Assembly: GCA_016183145.1 (NCBI GenBank)
Contig: JACPFE010000136.1
Coordinates: forward strand, 1-29,376
From: Deltaproteobacteria bacterium
GTDB lineage: Bacteria > Desulfobacterota > Binatia > UBA9968
Direction of reading: 5' to 3'
DNA: 29,376 bases
Positions 15,878 to 21,889 of the stretch are shown here, piece after piece. Each line of letters begins with the position of its first letter. The stretch's first letter is position 1. Under the pieces are notes generated by a model, which saw only the letters and a program-made list of their open reading frames with translations, made no database searches and was not told the origin of the DNA. The position numbers and the translations under genes were made by a program.

Positions 15878-17629
15878 TTGAACGGTAAAGAATTAACCCT
15901 TGGGCACACGATTCCCGCCTCCTCGGCTTTTTACCGGGTCAGGCATTTCCTCAGCACCCCGGTCAACTGGGTTTTTCTCGGGGTGGCGGGAATCCTTGCC
16001 TTCCTCAGTCTTTATCCGACGACTTTTTTGATTTACGGCAGCTTTACCGATTCTCCACTCGGCGTTCCCGGACAATTTACCTTTCAGAACTATGTGCGGG
16101 CCTATTCAGACCCGTCGGCCTATCCTCTCGTTCTCAACTCGTTTATCTTTGGCATCGGCTCGGCGGGTCTTTCGGTGGTCCTGGCCTCGGCTTTAGCCTG
16201 GATCACGATTCGCACCAACGCGCCGTATCGGCGGCTATTCGAGCTAACGGCGATCGTTCCAAACATCCTGCCGCCGATTCTCATTTCCATTTCCTGGGTG
16301 ATGTTGCTCAATCCAAACAACGGGCTCATCAACGTCACGTTGGTCAAACTGTTCGGCTTGGAAAAAGGTCCGTTCAACATCTACTCCATCCCCGGATTGA
16401 TTTTCGTCGAAGGATTGATCCTCACGCCCTTGGCCTTTTTGATCATCTCCGCGGCCCTCAAGGGCATGGATCCATCCTTGGAAGAGTCCGCGAAAACTCT
16501 GGGTTCCAGCGAGTTTGGTGTTGCCAGACGCATCACCTTTCCGTTAATGAGGCCGGCGATCTTGGCGGCGGCGACCTTGAATTTCGTGCGCGCGATCGAG
16601 AGCTTCGACACGCCTGCCATCATCGCATTACCCGCTAGAATTGAAGTCTTCACGACAAAGATATGGCGCGAGGCGCTGGGCTCGTTTCCCACCAATCACA
16701 ATTTAGCCGCCGCCTATGGGATCGGAATTCTCTTGATCGCTCTCCTTTTCGTTTATCTCTATCGCCGTTTCACCTCCCAGGTGGAAAGCTTTTCGACCGT
16801 TACGGGCAAGGCCTTTAAACCCCACCAAATCGATCTGGGGCCGTGGAAATATTTGGCATCCACGAGCGCGTTGATTTTGCTGATCATGATGGTTTTGCTC
16901 CCTATCATGGTTCTCATGTTGATTTCCTTCCTACCCTATTACCACGTGCCGACTTGGGAGACCTGGCAGAACGTCACGGTAAAACACTTTAAAACAGTCT
17001 TCGAGAACGAACGGGTTTACAAGGCATTCGGCAATAGCCTTTTTCTTGCCCTCGGCGGCGCTACGGTCTGCATGCTGCTGGCGGCGCTCACGTCATATCT
17101 GACGGTTAGAACGAAAATCGCCGGGCGAGGCTTTCTGGAAGGCCTCGTGTTCATTCCGTGGGCGTTCCCGGGCACCGCGTTGGCTTTGGGTTTGCTGTGG
17201 GCCTATGTGAACTTTCCTATACCCATTTACGCCACCATCTGGATCATCATGATCGCTTACGTCACCCGTTTCATACCCTATGGCCTGCGCGCGGTGAGCA
17301 GCACCATTATTCAGATTCACAAGGAATTGGAAGAAGCGTCGGTGGTTTGCGGTGCCGGGTTTTTCGCCACCTTCCGGCGCGTCCTCATTCCGCTCATGAG
17401 GCCCGGAGTCATAGCCGGCTGGATCATTTTAGTAACCATCTTCATGCGCGAATTCAGCGCGTCGATTTTCCTATACAGTCCGGGATCCGAACCCTTGGGC
17501 CCATTGATTTATTTCTTCTACCTCGACGGCTGGTACGGCCCCATGGCCGCCCTCGGGCTGATCATTTCTATCATTTGCATCATTCTGATCGCCATCGCGC
17601 AGCGTTTCTCGCGCTGGGAATCGAAGTAA
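15878..17629 (+). CDS. Fused double-domain ABC transporter permease (FbpB/AfuB-like)
   Basis: This 583-aa inner-membrane protein has two permease halves of about six helices each, split by a hydrophilic stretch near 300-322. The ATPase-docking EAA loops are at 202-221 (EESAKTLGSSEFGVARRITF) and 485-504 (EEASVVCGAGFFATFRRVLI), both followed by PLMRP. One chain can therefore form the whole membrane channel, as in Fe(III) transporters. The start is probably TTG at 15878, ten bases after the binding-protein stop, with only a weak TAAGG before it; no in-frame ATG occurs before the first helices. No ATP-binding subunit follows; the next gene is of another kind, so the ATPase must be encoded elsewhere. 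Confidence 0.9.
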   Translation: MNGKELTLGHTIPASSAFYRVRHFLSTPVNWVFLGVAGILAFLSLYPTTFLIYGSFTDSPLGVPGQFTFQNYVRAYSDPSAYPLVLNSFIFGIGSAGLSVVLASALAWITIRTNAPYRRLFELTAIVPNILPPILISISWVMLLNPNNGLINVTLVKLFGLEKGPFNIYSIPGLIFVEGLILTPLAFLIISAALKGMDPSLEESAKTLGSSEFGVARRITFPLMRPAILAAATLNFVRAIESFDTPAIIALPARIEVFTTKIWREALGSFPTNHNLAAAYGIGILLIALLFVYLYRRFTSQVESFSTVTGKAFKPHQIDLGPWKYLASTSALILLIMMVLLPIMVLMLISFLPYYHVPTWETWQNVTVKHFKTVFENERVYKAFGNSLFLALGGATVCMLLAALTSYLTVRTKIAGRGFLEGLVFIPWAFPGTALALGLLWAYVNFPIPIYATIWIIMIAYVTRFIPYGLRAVSSTIIQIHKELEEASVVCGAGFFATFRRVLIPLMRPGVIAGWIILVTIFMREFSASIFLYSPGSEPLGPLIYFFYLDGWYGPMAALGLIISIICIILIAIAQRFSRWESK

Positions 17630-17630
17630 C

Positions 17631-17693
17631 CGAGGATGGAGGATAGAAGATCGAGGATGGACGCGATCCTCAATCCTCCATCTTCCATCCTCG
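17631..17693. repeat. AGGATGGA-type inverted repeat, copy 1
   Basis: The left arm (17631-17658) and right arm (17666-17693) are reverse complements at 24 of 28 positions. Both are built from GAGGATGGA/GGATAGA units. The repeat starts directly after the permease stop and ends 25 bases before the next start. Similar purine-rich repeats are widespread in metagenome-derived genomes. As RNA it would form a long hairpin between two genes of one cluster and could reduce read-through. Confidence 0.8.
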
Positions 17694-17707
17694 ACCCGGA
17701 GACCAGG

Positions 17708-17716
17708 AAGGAGGAG
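17708..17716 (+). promoter_or_regulatory. Ribosome binding site deciding a GTG start
   Basis: AAGGAGGAG directly precedes the GTG at 17719. It supports this start for the dihydroxyphthalate-decarboxylase-like protein. Confidence 0.6.
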
Positions 17717-17718
17717 TC

Positions 17719-18711
17719 GTGGAAAAATTATTTCTAACCCTGGGCTGCGGCGACTACGACCGGACCCACGCGCTGCAGACGGGCGCCGTCGAAGCGGAAG
17801 GTATCAAGCTTAACTACATTCCCCTTCAGTCGGAAGAAGTGTTTTGGCGCATGGGCCATCACCGGGAGTTCGACGCCTCGGAAATGTCGCTGTCGAACCA
17901 CATCACCATGGTCAGCAGGGGAAGCTCGCCCTTTGTCGGTGTGCCGGTTTTCCCTTCACGGTATTTCAGGCATTCATCGATTTTCTTTAACGTCGCTTCG
18001 GGAATCAAAGAGCCGAAGGATTTCAAGGGGAAAAAAATCGGGACTCCGGAGTACGCCATGACGGCCGCCGTCTGGATCCGGGGCATGCTCAACGACGAAT
18101 TCGGCGTGAGAACCCAGGACGTCAAGTGGTTCATCGGCGGGCAGGAAGACCCCGGCCGCAAAGAGCGCATCCAGCTTCAACTGCCGCCGGAAATTCAAGT
18201 GCAATCGATTCCCGAGGACAAAACACTCAACGGGATGTTGGAGAGCGGGGAACTCGACGGCCTGATTTCAGCTCGCATCCCCTCATGCCTCGCCAAAGGC
18301 TCCCCGAAGGTCCAGCGTCTGTTTCCCAATTACAAAGACGTTGAGATCGACTACTACAAACGCACCAAGATTTTCCCGATCATGCATGTTCTAGTGATCC
18401 GCCGGGAAGTCTACGAGCGAAACCCATGGGTGGCGCGCAGCCTCTACAAAGCCTTCTGTGAGGCCAAAGAGCGCGCCTTTCAGACCATGCACATTTCCAA
18501 TTCCCATGCCTACATGATGCCGTGGCTTTCCTGGGAAAGAGAGCAGCTCAAGGAAATCTTCGGCCCCGACTGGTGGCCCTACGGCATCGAGCCGAACCGC
18601 CACGTGATCGAAACCTTGATCCGCTACATGGGAGAGCAGGGCTTGTTGGCAAAACCGGTGAACGTAGAAGACCTCTTCGCTCCGAGCGTCATCGGGGAGT
18701 TCAAGCTGTAG
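17719..18711 (+). CDS. 4,5-dihydroxyphthalate decarboxylase-like protein (periplasmic-binding-protein fold, no signal peptide)
   Basis: The 330-aa product has the Pht5-like pattern: LTLGCGDYDRTHALQTG, then EEVFWRMGHHREFDASEMSLS, VFPSRYFRHSSIFFN, FKGKKIGTPEYAMTAAVWIRG and DVKWFIGG. Reference members decarboxylate 4,5-dihydroxyphthalate to protocatechuate, and the length fits. The fold is shared with NMT1-type binding proteins and many homologues are annotated as ABC binding proteins. The absence of any signal peptide here (it starts MEKLFLTLGCGDYD) argues for a cytosolic enzyme. The GTG start has a strong ribosome site. It lies behind a transporter and before an F420/PPOX-type gene, and is bounded on both sides by copies of one inverted repeat. 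The substrate is unproven. Confidence 0.82.
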   Translation: MEKLFLTLGCGDYDRTHALQTGAVEAEGIKLNYIPLQSEEVFWRMGHHREFDASEMSLSNHITMVSRGSSPFVGVPVFPSRYFRHSSIFFNVASGIKEPKDFKGKKIGTPEYAMTAAVWIRGMLNDEFGVRTQDVKWFIGGQEDPGRKERIQLQLPPEIQVQSIPEDKTLNGMLESGELDGLISARIPSCLAKGSPKVQRLFPNYKDVEIDYYKRTKIFPIMHVLVIRREVYERNPWVARSLYKAFCEAKERAFQTMHISNSHAYMMPWLSWEREQLKEIFGPDWWPYGIEPNRHVIETLIRYMGEQGLLAKPVNVEDLFAPSVIGEFKL

Positions 18712-18717
18712 GAACTG

Positions 18718-18783
18718 ATGATGGAAGATCGAAGATGGAGGATCGATCCGAGCTCCATCTTCCATCCTCTATCCTCCATCCTC
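18718..18783. repeat. AGGATGGA-type inverted repeat, copy 2
   Basis: This is a second, diverged copy of the repeat at 17631-17693. Its left arm is built of GATGGAAGATCGAAGATGGA and its right arm of CATCTTCCATCCTCTATCC-type units, pairing at about 22 of 28 positions. It begins seven bases after the decarboxylase-like stop and ends at the base before the next start codon, so it fills the whole intergenic space. Confidence 0.8.
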
Positions 18784-19206
18784 ATGCCTTTAGACCGAAA
18801 CATCGAAGCCTTTATCCGCTCCGCCCGCGTTGCCCATCTGGCGACCGCGGATAAGCATCGACAACCGCACGTCGTCCCCATCTGCTTCGTCTTCGACGGC
18901 AAGAACTTCTATTCTCCCATCGACGATAAACCCAAGCGCGTCGCCCCGCGCCAGTTAAAGCGGCTGAGAAACATTCGCGAGAACCCGCGCGTCGCTTTGG
19001 TGATCGACCGCTACGCCGAGGACTGGCGGCGCCTCGCCTACGTCCTTATTCGCGGCAGCGCGAAGATTCTCACCAAAGGCAAGCTCCACGCCCAAGCCGT
19101 TCGACGCTTGCGCCGGAAATACCGCCAGTATCACCGGATGGCCATCGACCAGCGCCCGCTGATCGTCATCACTACCTTGCGTATCACCGCGTGGGGAAAT
19201 TTCTGA
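18784..19206 (+). CDS. TIGR03668-like PPOX-class F420-dependent oxidoreductase
   Basis: A 140-aa split-barrel flavin/F420-binding protein. It starts MPLDRNIEAFIRSARVAHLA, continues TADKHRQPHVVPICFVFDG, and contains the basic KPKRVAPRQLKRLRNIRENPRVALVID stretch typical of this small family. Members reduce or oxidise small organic substrates with deazaflavin F420; no reaction is established for this branch, and FMN use is possible. The ATG at 18784 follows a hairpin repeat directly and has no Shine-Dalgarno sequence. The frame stays open upstream into the repeat (to 18718), but those residues are repeat-encoded and were left out. It is the last gene of the plus-strand cluster. Confidence 0.85.
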   Translation: MPLDRNIEAFIRSARVAHLATADKHRQPHVVPICFVFDGKNFYSPIDDKPKRVAPRQLKRLRNIRENPRVALVIDRYAEDWRRLAYVLIRGSAKILTKGKLHAQAVRRLRRKYRQYHRMAIDQRPLIVITTLRITAWGNF

Positions 19207-19275
19207 TCCCTGGTTGGTTTTTATTTTTGGTTATTCCGGGTTTCCTGTTAAGAAGAATTCACCACAGAGGCACAG

Positions 19276-19380
19276 GTCATGAGAAAAAATTCAAAAACGA
19301 TGAAAATGCCAAAATCGGCCTCAATGAAATCAAATAGTTGCAAGTGCTGATTTTTGCGAAAATCGATTTTTTCTCACGAC
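19276..19380. repeat. 105-bp AT-rich imperfect palindrome
   Basis: The left end GTCATGAGAAAAAATTC pairs with the right end ATTTTTTCTCACGAC. Further in, GCCAAAATCGGC pairs with GCTGATTTTTGC. Its base composition is clearly more AT-rich than the genes around it. It has no coding capacity. Confidence 0.5.
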
Positions 19381-19391
19381 CGCAGAGTTCG

Positions 19392-19450
19392 GTAGGGGTG
19401 GACCTATGTGTCCACCCGTCCGGAGGGCCGACACGCAGGTCGGCCCCTAC
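19392..19450. repeat. GTAGGGG-type palindromic repeat
   Basis: It starts GTAGGGGTGGACC and ends GGTCGGCCCCTAC, with an internal GTGTCCACCC...GGGCCGACAC. Terminal GTAGGGG/CCCCTAC repeats of this length are frequent between genes of environmental bacteria. Confidence 0.7.
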
Positions 19451-19519
19451 ACTCCGCGCCCTCAGCGCCTCGGCGGTGCAATCTCCGAACCGTGCTTCAC
19501 AGAAAAGCCTGAAGAACTC

Positions 19520-19645
19520 TCACTTTAAATGACGGCTGATCTCGGCTAGGAATATCGTCTTGTCGATGGGTTTCGTGACGTATCCACTGCAGCCGGCGGC
19601 CAACGCCTTATCCCGGTCTCCCGCCATGGCGTACGATGTCACGGG
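19520..19645 (-). pseudogene. C-terminal fragment of a response-regulator receiver domain
   Basis: The last 41 codons before the stop read VTSYAMAGDRDKALAAGCSG and then YVTKPIDKTIFLAEISRHLK. This is the end of a CheY-like receiver with its conserved T/S, the K of the KPID motif and helix 5. The frame continues upstream to 19996, but the residues there do not resemble a receiver: the phospho-acceptor aspartate and the acidic pocket are absent. The first two thirds of the domain therefore seem lost, with a break near 19645. It cannot act in phospho-relay. The parent was probably a single receiver or the end of a hybrid kinase. Confidence 0.7.
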
Positions 19646-19805
19646 GGGAGGAAAGGGGATAAGTCCAATATCGCCAGAGCTTCCCTTCTCTGTCGCGGCA
19701 ACTTCTCCTCGCGTTGAGCCAGCCACTCTTTGTTCGAGAAAAAAAGGACAGGCTGCTTGAGTCAATACCCGGCGCGGAACTCCACAAATGCAATGCTGGC
19801 GAAGG

Positions 19806-19846
19806 ATAGTACTGGGGGAAAAGGGCTGTCTATGATCTAGATCATA
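19806..19846 (-). promoter_or_regulatory. FNR/Crp-like palindrome with a possible class II promoter
   Basis: TATGATCTAGATCATA at 19831-19846 is a perfect 16-bp palindrome. Its TGAT-N4-ATCA core fits the FNR/DNR site TTGAT-N4-ATCAA at all but the outermost base of each half. On the minus strand TACTAT (19811-19806) begins 27 bases from the palindrome centre, putting the centre about 40 bases from the expected start, as in class II activated promoters. A frameshifted Crp/Fnr gene lies nearby, and only gene remnants lie downstream. Confidence 0.5.
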
Positions 19847-19971
19847 ATGGCTATTTTTTTGGCTATCGGGCCGGTACTGGCGGGACTTCGACAGGCGGCA
19901 GCAAGGAGTTGGTGCGAGAATCACCCATAGTGGACCGGCTGGCCAGTCTCCGTAGCTAGCGGCCACTTGGC

Positions 19972-19999
19972 TTCGTGCTTCGACCGCGCTCAGCACGAA
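19972..19999. repeat. TTCGTGCT/AGCACGAA inverted repeat
   Basis: Perfect 8-base arms (19972-19979 and 19992-19999) flank TCGACCGCGCTC. It belongs to a further common dispersed-repeat type (CGTTCGTGCTGAGC and similar). It ends about 45 bases from the end of the Crp/Fnr gene and may serve as its terminator. Confidence 0.6.
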
Positions 20000-20044
20000 C
20001 GGAAGATCTTGAAAAGCGTCGATGAAGTGAGGAACGATTTCCGA

Positions 20045-20724
20045 CTACAGCGAGTCTATATGGGCGCGGAGTCTTGTGATGTCCAACTTGAGGGTTCCCT
20101 TGCCGTTTGAAGAGAGCAGCTTGTGCTCTTTTAGGCGGGAGGTCATGCGGATGGTCGTTTCCACTGTGAGACCGGAAAGCGCGGCGTGTCTTCTCTCGTG
20201 AGCGGAATCTCCGGGCCGAATTTTTTCGCTATCATGAGAAGAACGTTCCCCACCCGTTTTTCCGCCGAATCATAGGCCTGCGATCGTGCCCGCTCCTCAA
20301 CCCCCCGAAGGCACTTGCACAGCGTGCTCACAATCCTTGCAGACAACGCCGGGGTGTCCGCCATGAGCCGCGAAAAACTGTCCGATGGAATTCCAATCAG
20401 CGTGGTCGGCTCCTTCGCAATCGCCGTGGCGGGATAACCTCCGCGATCCAGTGCCGGAAGACAACAGAGAAGTTCCCCACCTGTCATTACGCACAATGTG
20501 GACACCTTCCCGTTGGAATGGGCCTTTTCGAGATGAACCCTTCCCTCTTTGACTATCCAGACCGTGCGAGCCGGCAACCCTTCCTCGAAGATCGTTTCTC
20601 CTTTGCGGAAATGTTTTTCAACCGAGACAGCCCCTACCTTCGCTCTCTCCTCGGGGGAAAGAATGTCGAAGGGAGGAATGGAAGCGAAAAATTGCGCTTC
20701 AGCTCCTGTCATGCGCATGCGCAT
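20045..20724 (-). pseudogene. Crp/Fnr-family transcription regulator with a one-base frameshift in the HTH
   Basis: Frame one encodes 193 aa: a cyclic-nucleotide-binding-type domain (about 11-130: FDILSPEERAKVGAV, FRKGETIFEEGLPARTVWIV, GGELLCCLPALDRGGYPATA), a dimer helix, and then LTRED, after which it runs into TPRFPVSQWKRPSA and stops. In another frame from about 20185 down to 20045 the DNA encodes AALSGLTVETTIRMTSRLKE, HKLLSSNGKGTLKLD and a stop, exactly the missing winged helix. One lost base near 20185-20190 (GACACGCC, perhaps once GACATCGCC) explains it; the repaired protein has about 226 aa. The recognition helix VETTIR keeps the E and R that read TGA half-sites in FNR. The ATG at 20718 (residue 3) has the best-spaced GAGAGG site. 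It is either a true pseudogene or an assembly error. Confidence 0.82.
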
Positions 20725-20798
20725 TTCCTCTCAAACCAATAACCCCTGGGCGGATTGTTACCTTTCAAATCTTCAACAGAGAAACTTCAACAAGATTT

Positions 20799-20860
20799 AT
20801 CGCGCCAAGCACGCCAAGTTCGGAAACTATTTTTTCCCCCTTGCGCCATTGCGAGAGAAA
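20799..20860. repeat. CGCCAAG-type dispersed repeat
   Basis: CGCGCCAAGCACGCCAAG and, after a T-rich centre, CTTGCGCCATTGCGAGAGAA form the two sides of a common CGCCAAG/CTTTGCG repeat. It lies between the Crp/Fnr start and the end of the ppx gene. No other content was recognised in 20725-20950. Confidence 0.6.
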
Positions 20861-20950
20861 CAATCTTTTCCTATGTTCTTGTCCTCGGTAAAATTCAAAT
20901 ACGTTTGGATAGTGTTTTACGGTATTCCCGGAAGACCCTTTATTTCTGTG

Positions 20951-21889
20951 TTACGTGAGTCGATCGAGCTGTTCGTAAAGCAGGCCGTAGCGCACGCCTT
21001 GATCGCTGACGATCACCTCCCGCGCGTGAAACAAAGTCATGATCCTTTCGATCAAGCAGGCGCCGGCGAGAATCACGTCCGCCCGCTTGGGCTCCAGGCC
21101 AGGAATCTTTTTGCGCTCGGCAATAGTTTTGTCGAGGAAAAGGCGCGCCTGGCGCCGCACTTCGGCCAAAGTCAAACGGCTACCGTGAACTTCGCTGTGG
21201 GAATAGCGCGTGAGTTTTTTCTCCACTGCGGCCAGGGTGGTGAAAGTTCCGGCGATGCCGACCAAAGTCAGCGAAGAGCCGCTGTTGCGCCAGCGATCAC
21301 GGAGGGGCGCGAGCTCCCGATCGATCGGCGCCACCATTCCTTCATATTCTTCGGGCTTCACCGGGTCGGAACGAAGCAGGCGCTCGGTGAGGCGCACCGC
21401 GCCGAGATCGACGCTGAGCGCTTCCGCCATGCCGGAATCATTACCCCGAATGAATTCCGTACTGCCGCCGCCGACGTCGATGACCAGCAGCTCGCGCCCC
21501 GCAAGAGACAGTCCCCGCTGCACCGAGAGAAAGGAGTAAGCCGCCTCCTCCTCGCCGCTGAGCACGCGAATCTCAAACCCAAGCCGCGCCTGAAGGCGCG
21601 CCAGTACTTCCCCGCTGTTCTGCGCGTCGCGCAAGGCGCTGGTGCCGCCCGCGATGATTTCTTCGACGCCGAGATTCCGGCATTGGCTGAGATAGCTCTC
21701 CAGCACTTTGACGCTGCGCCGTTCGCCCGCCGCACCGACCCGTTTGGTTCGGTCGACGCCTTCGCCCAGCCGCGGAATTTCGGCGAGATCCTCCAAGACT
21801 CTGAATCGGCCGGTCTCTCTGAGCTCGACGATCAGGCAGAGAATGGCGTTGGTGCCGATGTCGATAAAGGCGCACCGCCGCGGGCTCAT
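20951..21889 (-). CDS. ppx: Ppx/GppA family phosphatase (exopolyphosphatase or pppGpp phosphatase)
   Basis: This 312-aa ASKHA-fold hydrolase has a phosphate-1 loop FIDIGTNA (8-15), a catalytic region SGEEEA (111-116) and a phosphate-2 loop VIDVGGGSTEF. It removes terminal phosphate from polyphosphate or from pppGpp; the short form (no C-terminal HD extension) does not show which. The start is the ATG at 21889, which overlaps the trmFO stop as ATGA; a longer open frame to 22273 only shadows trmFO. It is the last gene of the dprA-topA-trmFO run and is probably translationally coupled to trmFO. Confidence 0.88.
   Translation of the reverse strand: MSPRRCAFIDIGTNAILCLIVELRETGRFRVLEDLAEIPRLGEGVDRTKRVGAAGERRSVKVLESYLSQCRNLGVEEIIAGGTSALRDAQNSGEVLARLQARLGFEIRVLSGEEEAAYSFLSVQRGLSLAGRELLVIDVGGGSTEFIRGNDSGMAEALSVDLGAVRLTERLLRSDPVKPEEYEGMVAPIDRELAPLRDRWRNSGSSLTLVGIAGTFTTLAAVEKKLTRYSHSEVHGSRLTLAEVRRQARLFLDKTIAERKKIPGLEPKRADVILAGACLIERIMTLFHAREVIVSDQGVRYGLLYEQLDRLT

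Larger units (their letters stand above)
19258..19478. repeat. Composite repeat: GCAGAG-type repeat split by two other palindromes
   Basis: The outer pieces are TTCACCACAGAGGCACAG at 19258-19275, CGCAGAG at 19381-19387, and a right arm at 19452-19478 that begins CTCCGCGCCCTCAGC and ends CTCGGCGGTG. Joined together they resemble one common CACAGAG-type dispersed repeat. The two gaps are filled by the palindromes at 19276-19380 and 19392-19450, described separately. Confidence 0.5.
19207..20044. other. 838-bp region of repeats and gene remnants
   Basis: No intact gene is visible. From left to right it holds an AT-rich stretch, a nested set of palindromic repeats (19258-19478), the tail of a response-regulator receiver domain (19520-19645, minus), a stretch of short unrelated frames (19646-19800), an FNR-like palindrome (19831-19846) and a small TTCGTGCT repeat (19972-19999). 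On the minus strand around 19660-19760 a frame outside the receiver frame encodes KEWLAQREEKLPRQ and similar, which looks coding-like but matches nothing I know. Confidence 0.6.

Noticed and set aside
18718..18783. Upstream extension of the F420/PPOX-type protein to an ATG at 18718
   Set aside because: The added residues are encoded by an inverted repeat, and the family start is at the ATG at 18784.
19847..19930. A 27-codon plus-strand frame (MAIFLAIGPVLAG...) after the FNR-like palindrome
   Set aside because: It has no ribosome site and no recognisable family; the hydrophobic start alone is too little.
7251..20860. CRISPR array
   Set aside because: The repeats belong to different families, are palindromic and single or paired, and show no regular repeat-spacer spacing; no cas gene is present.
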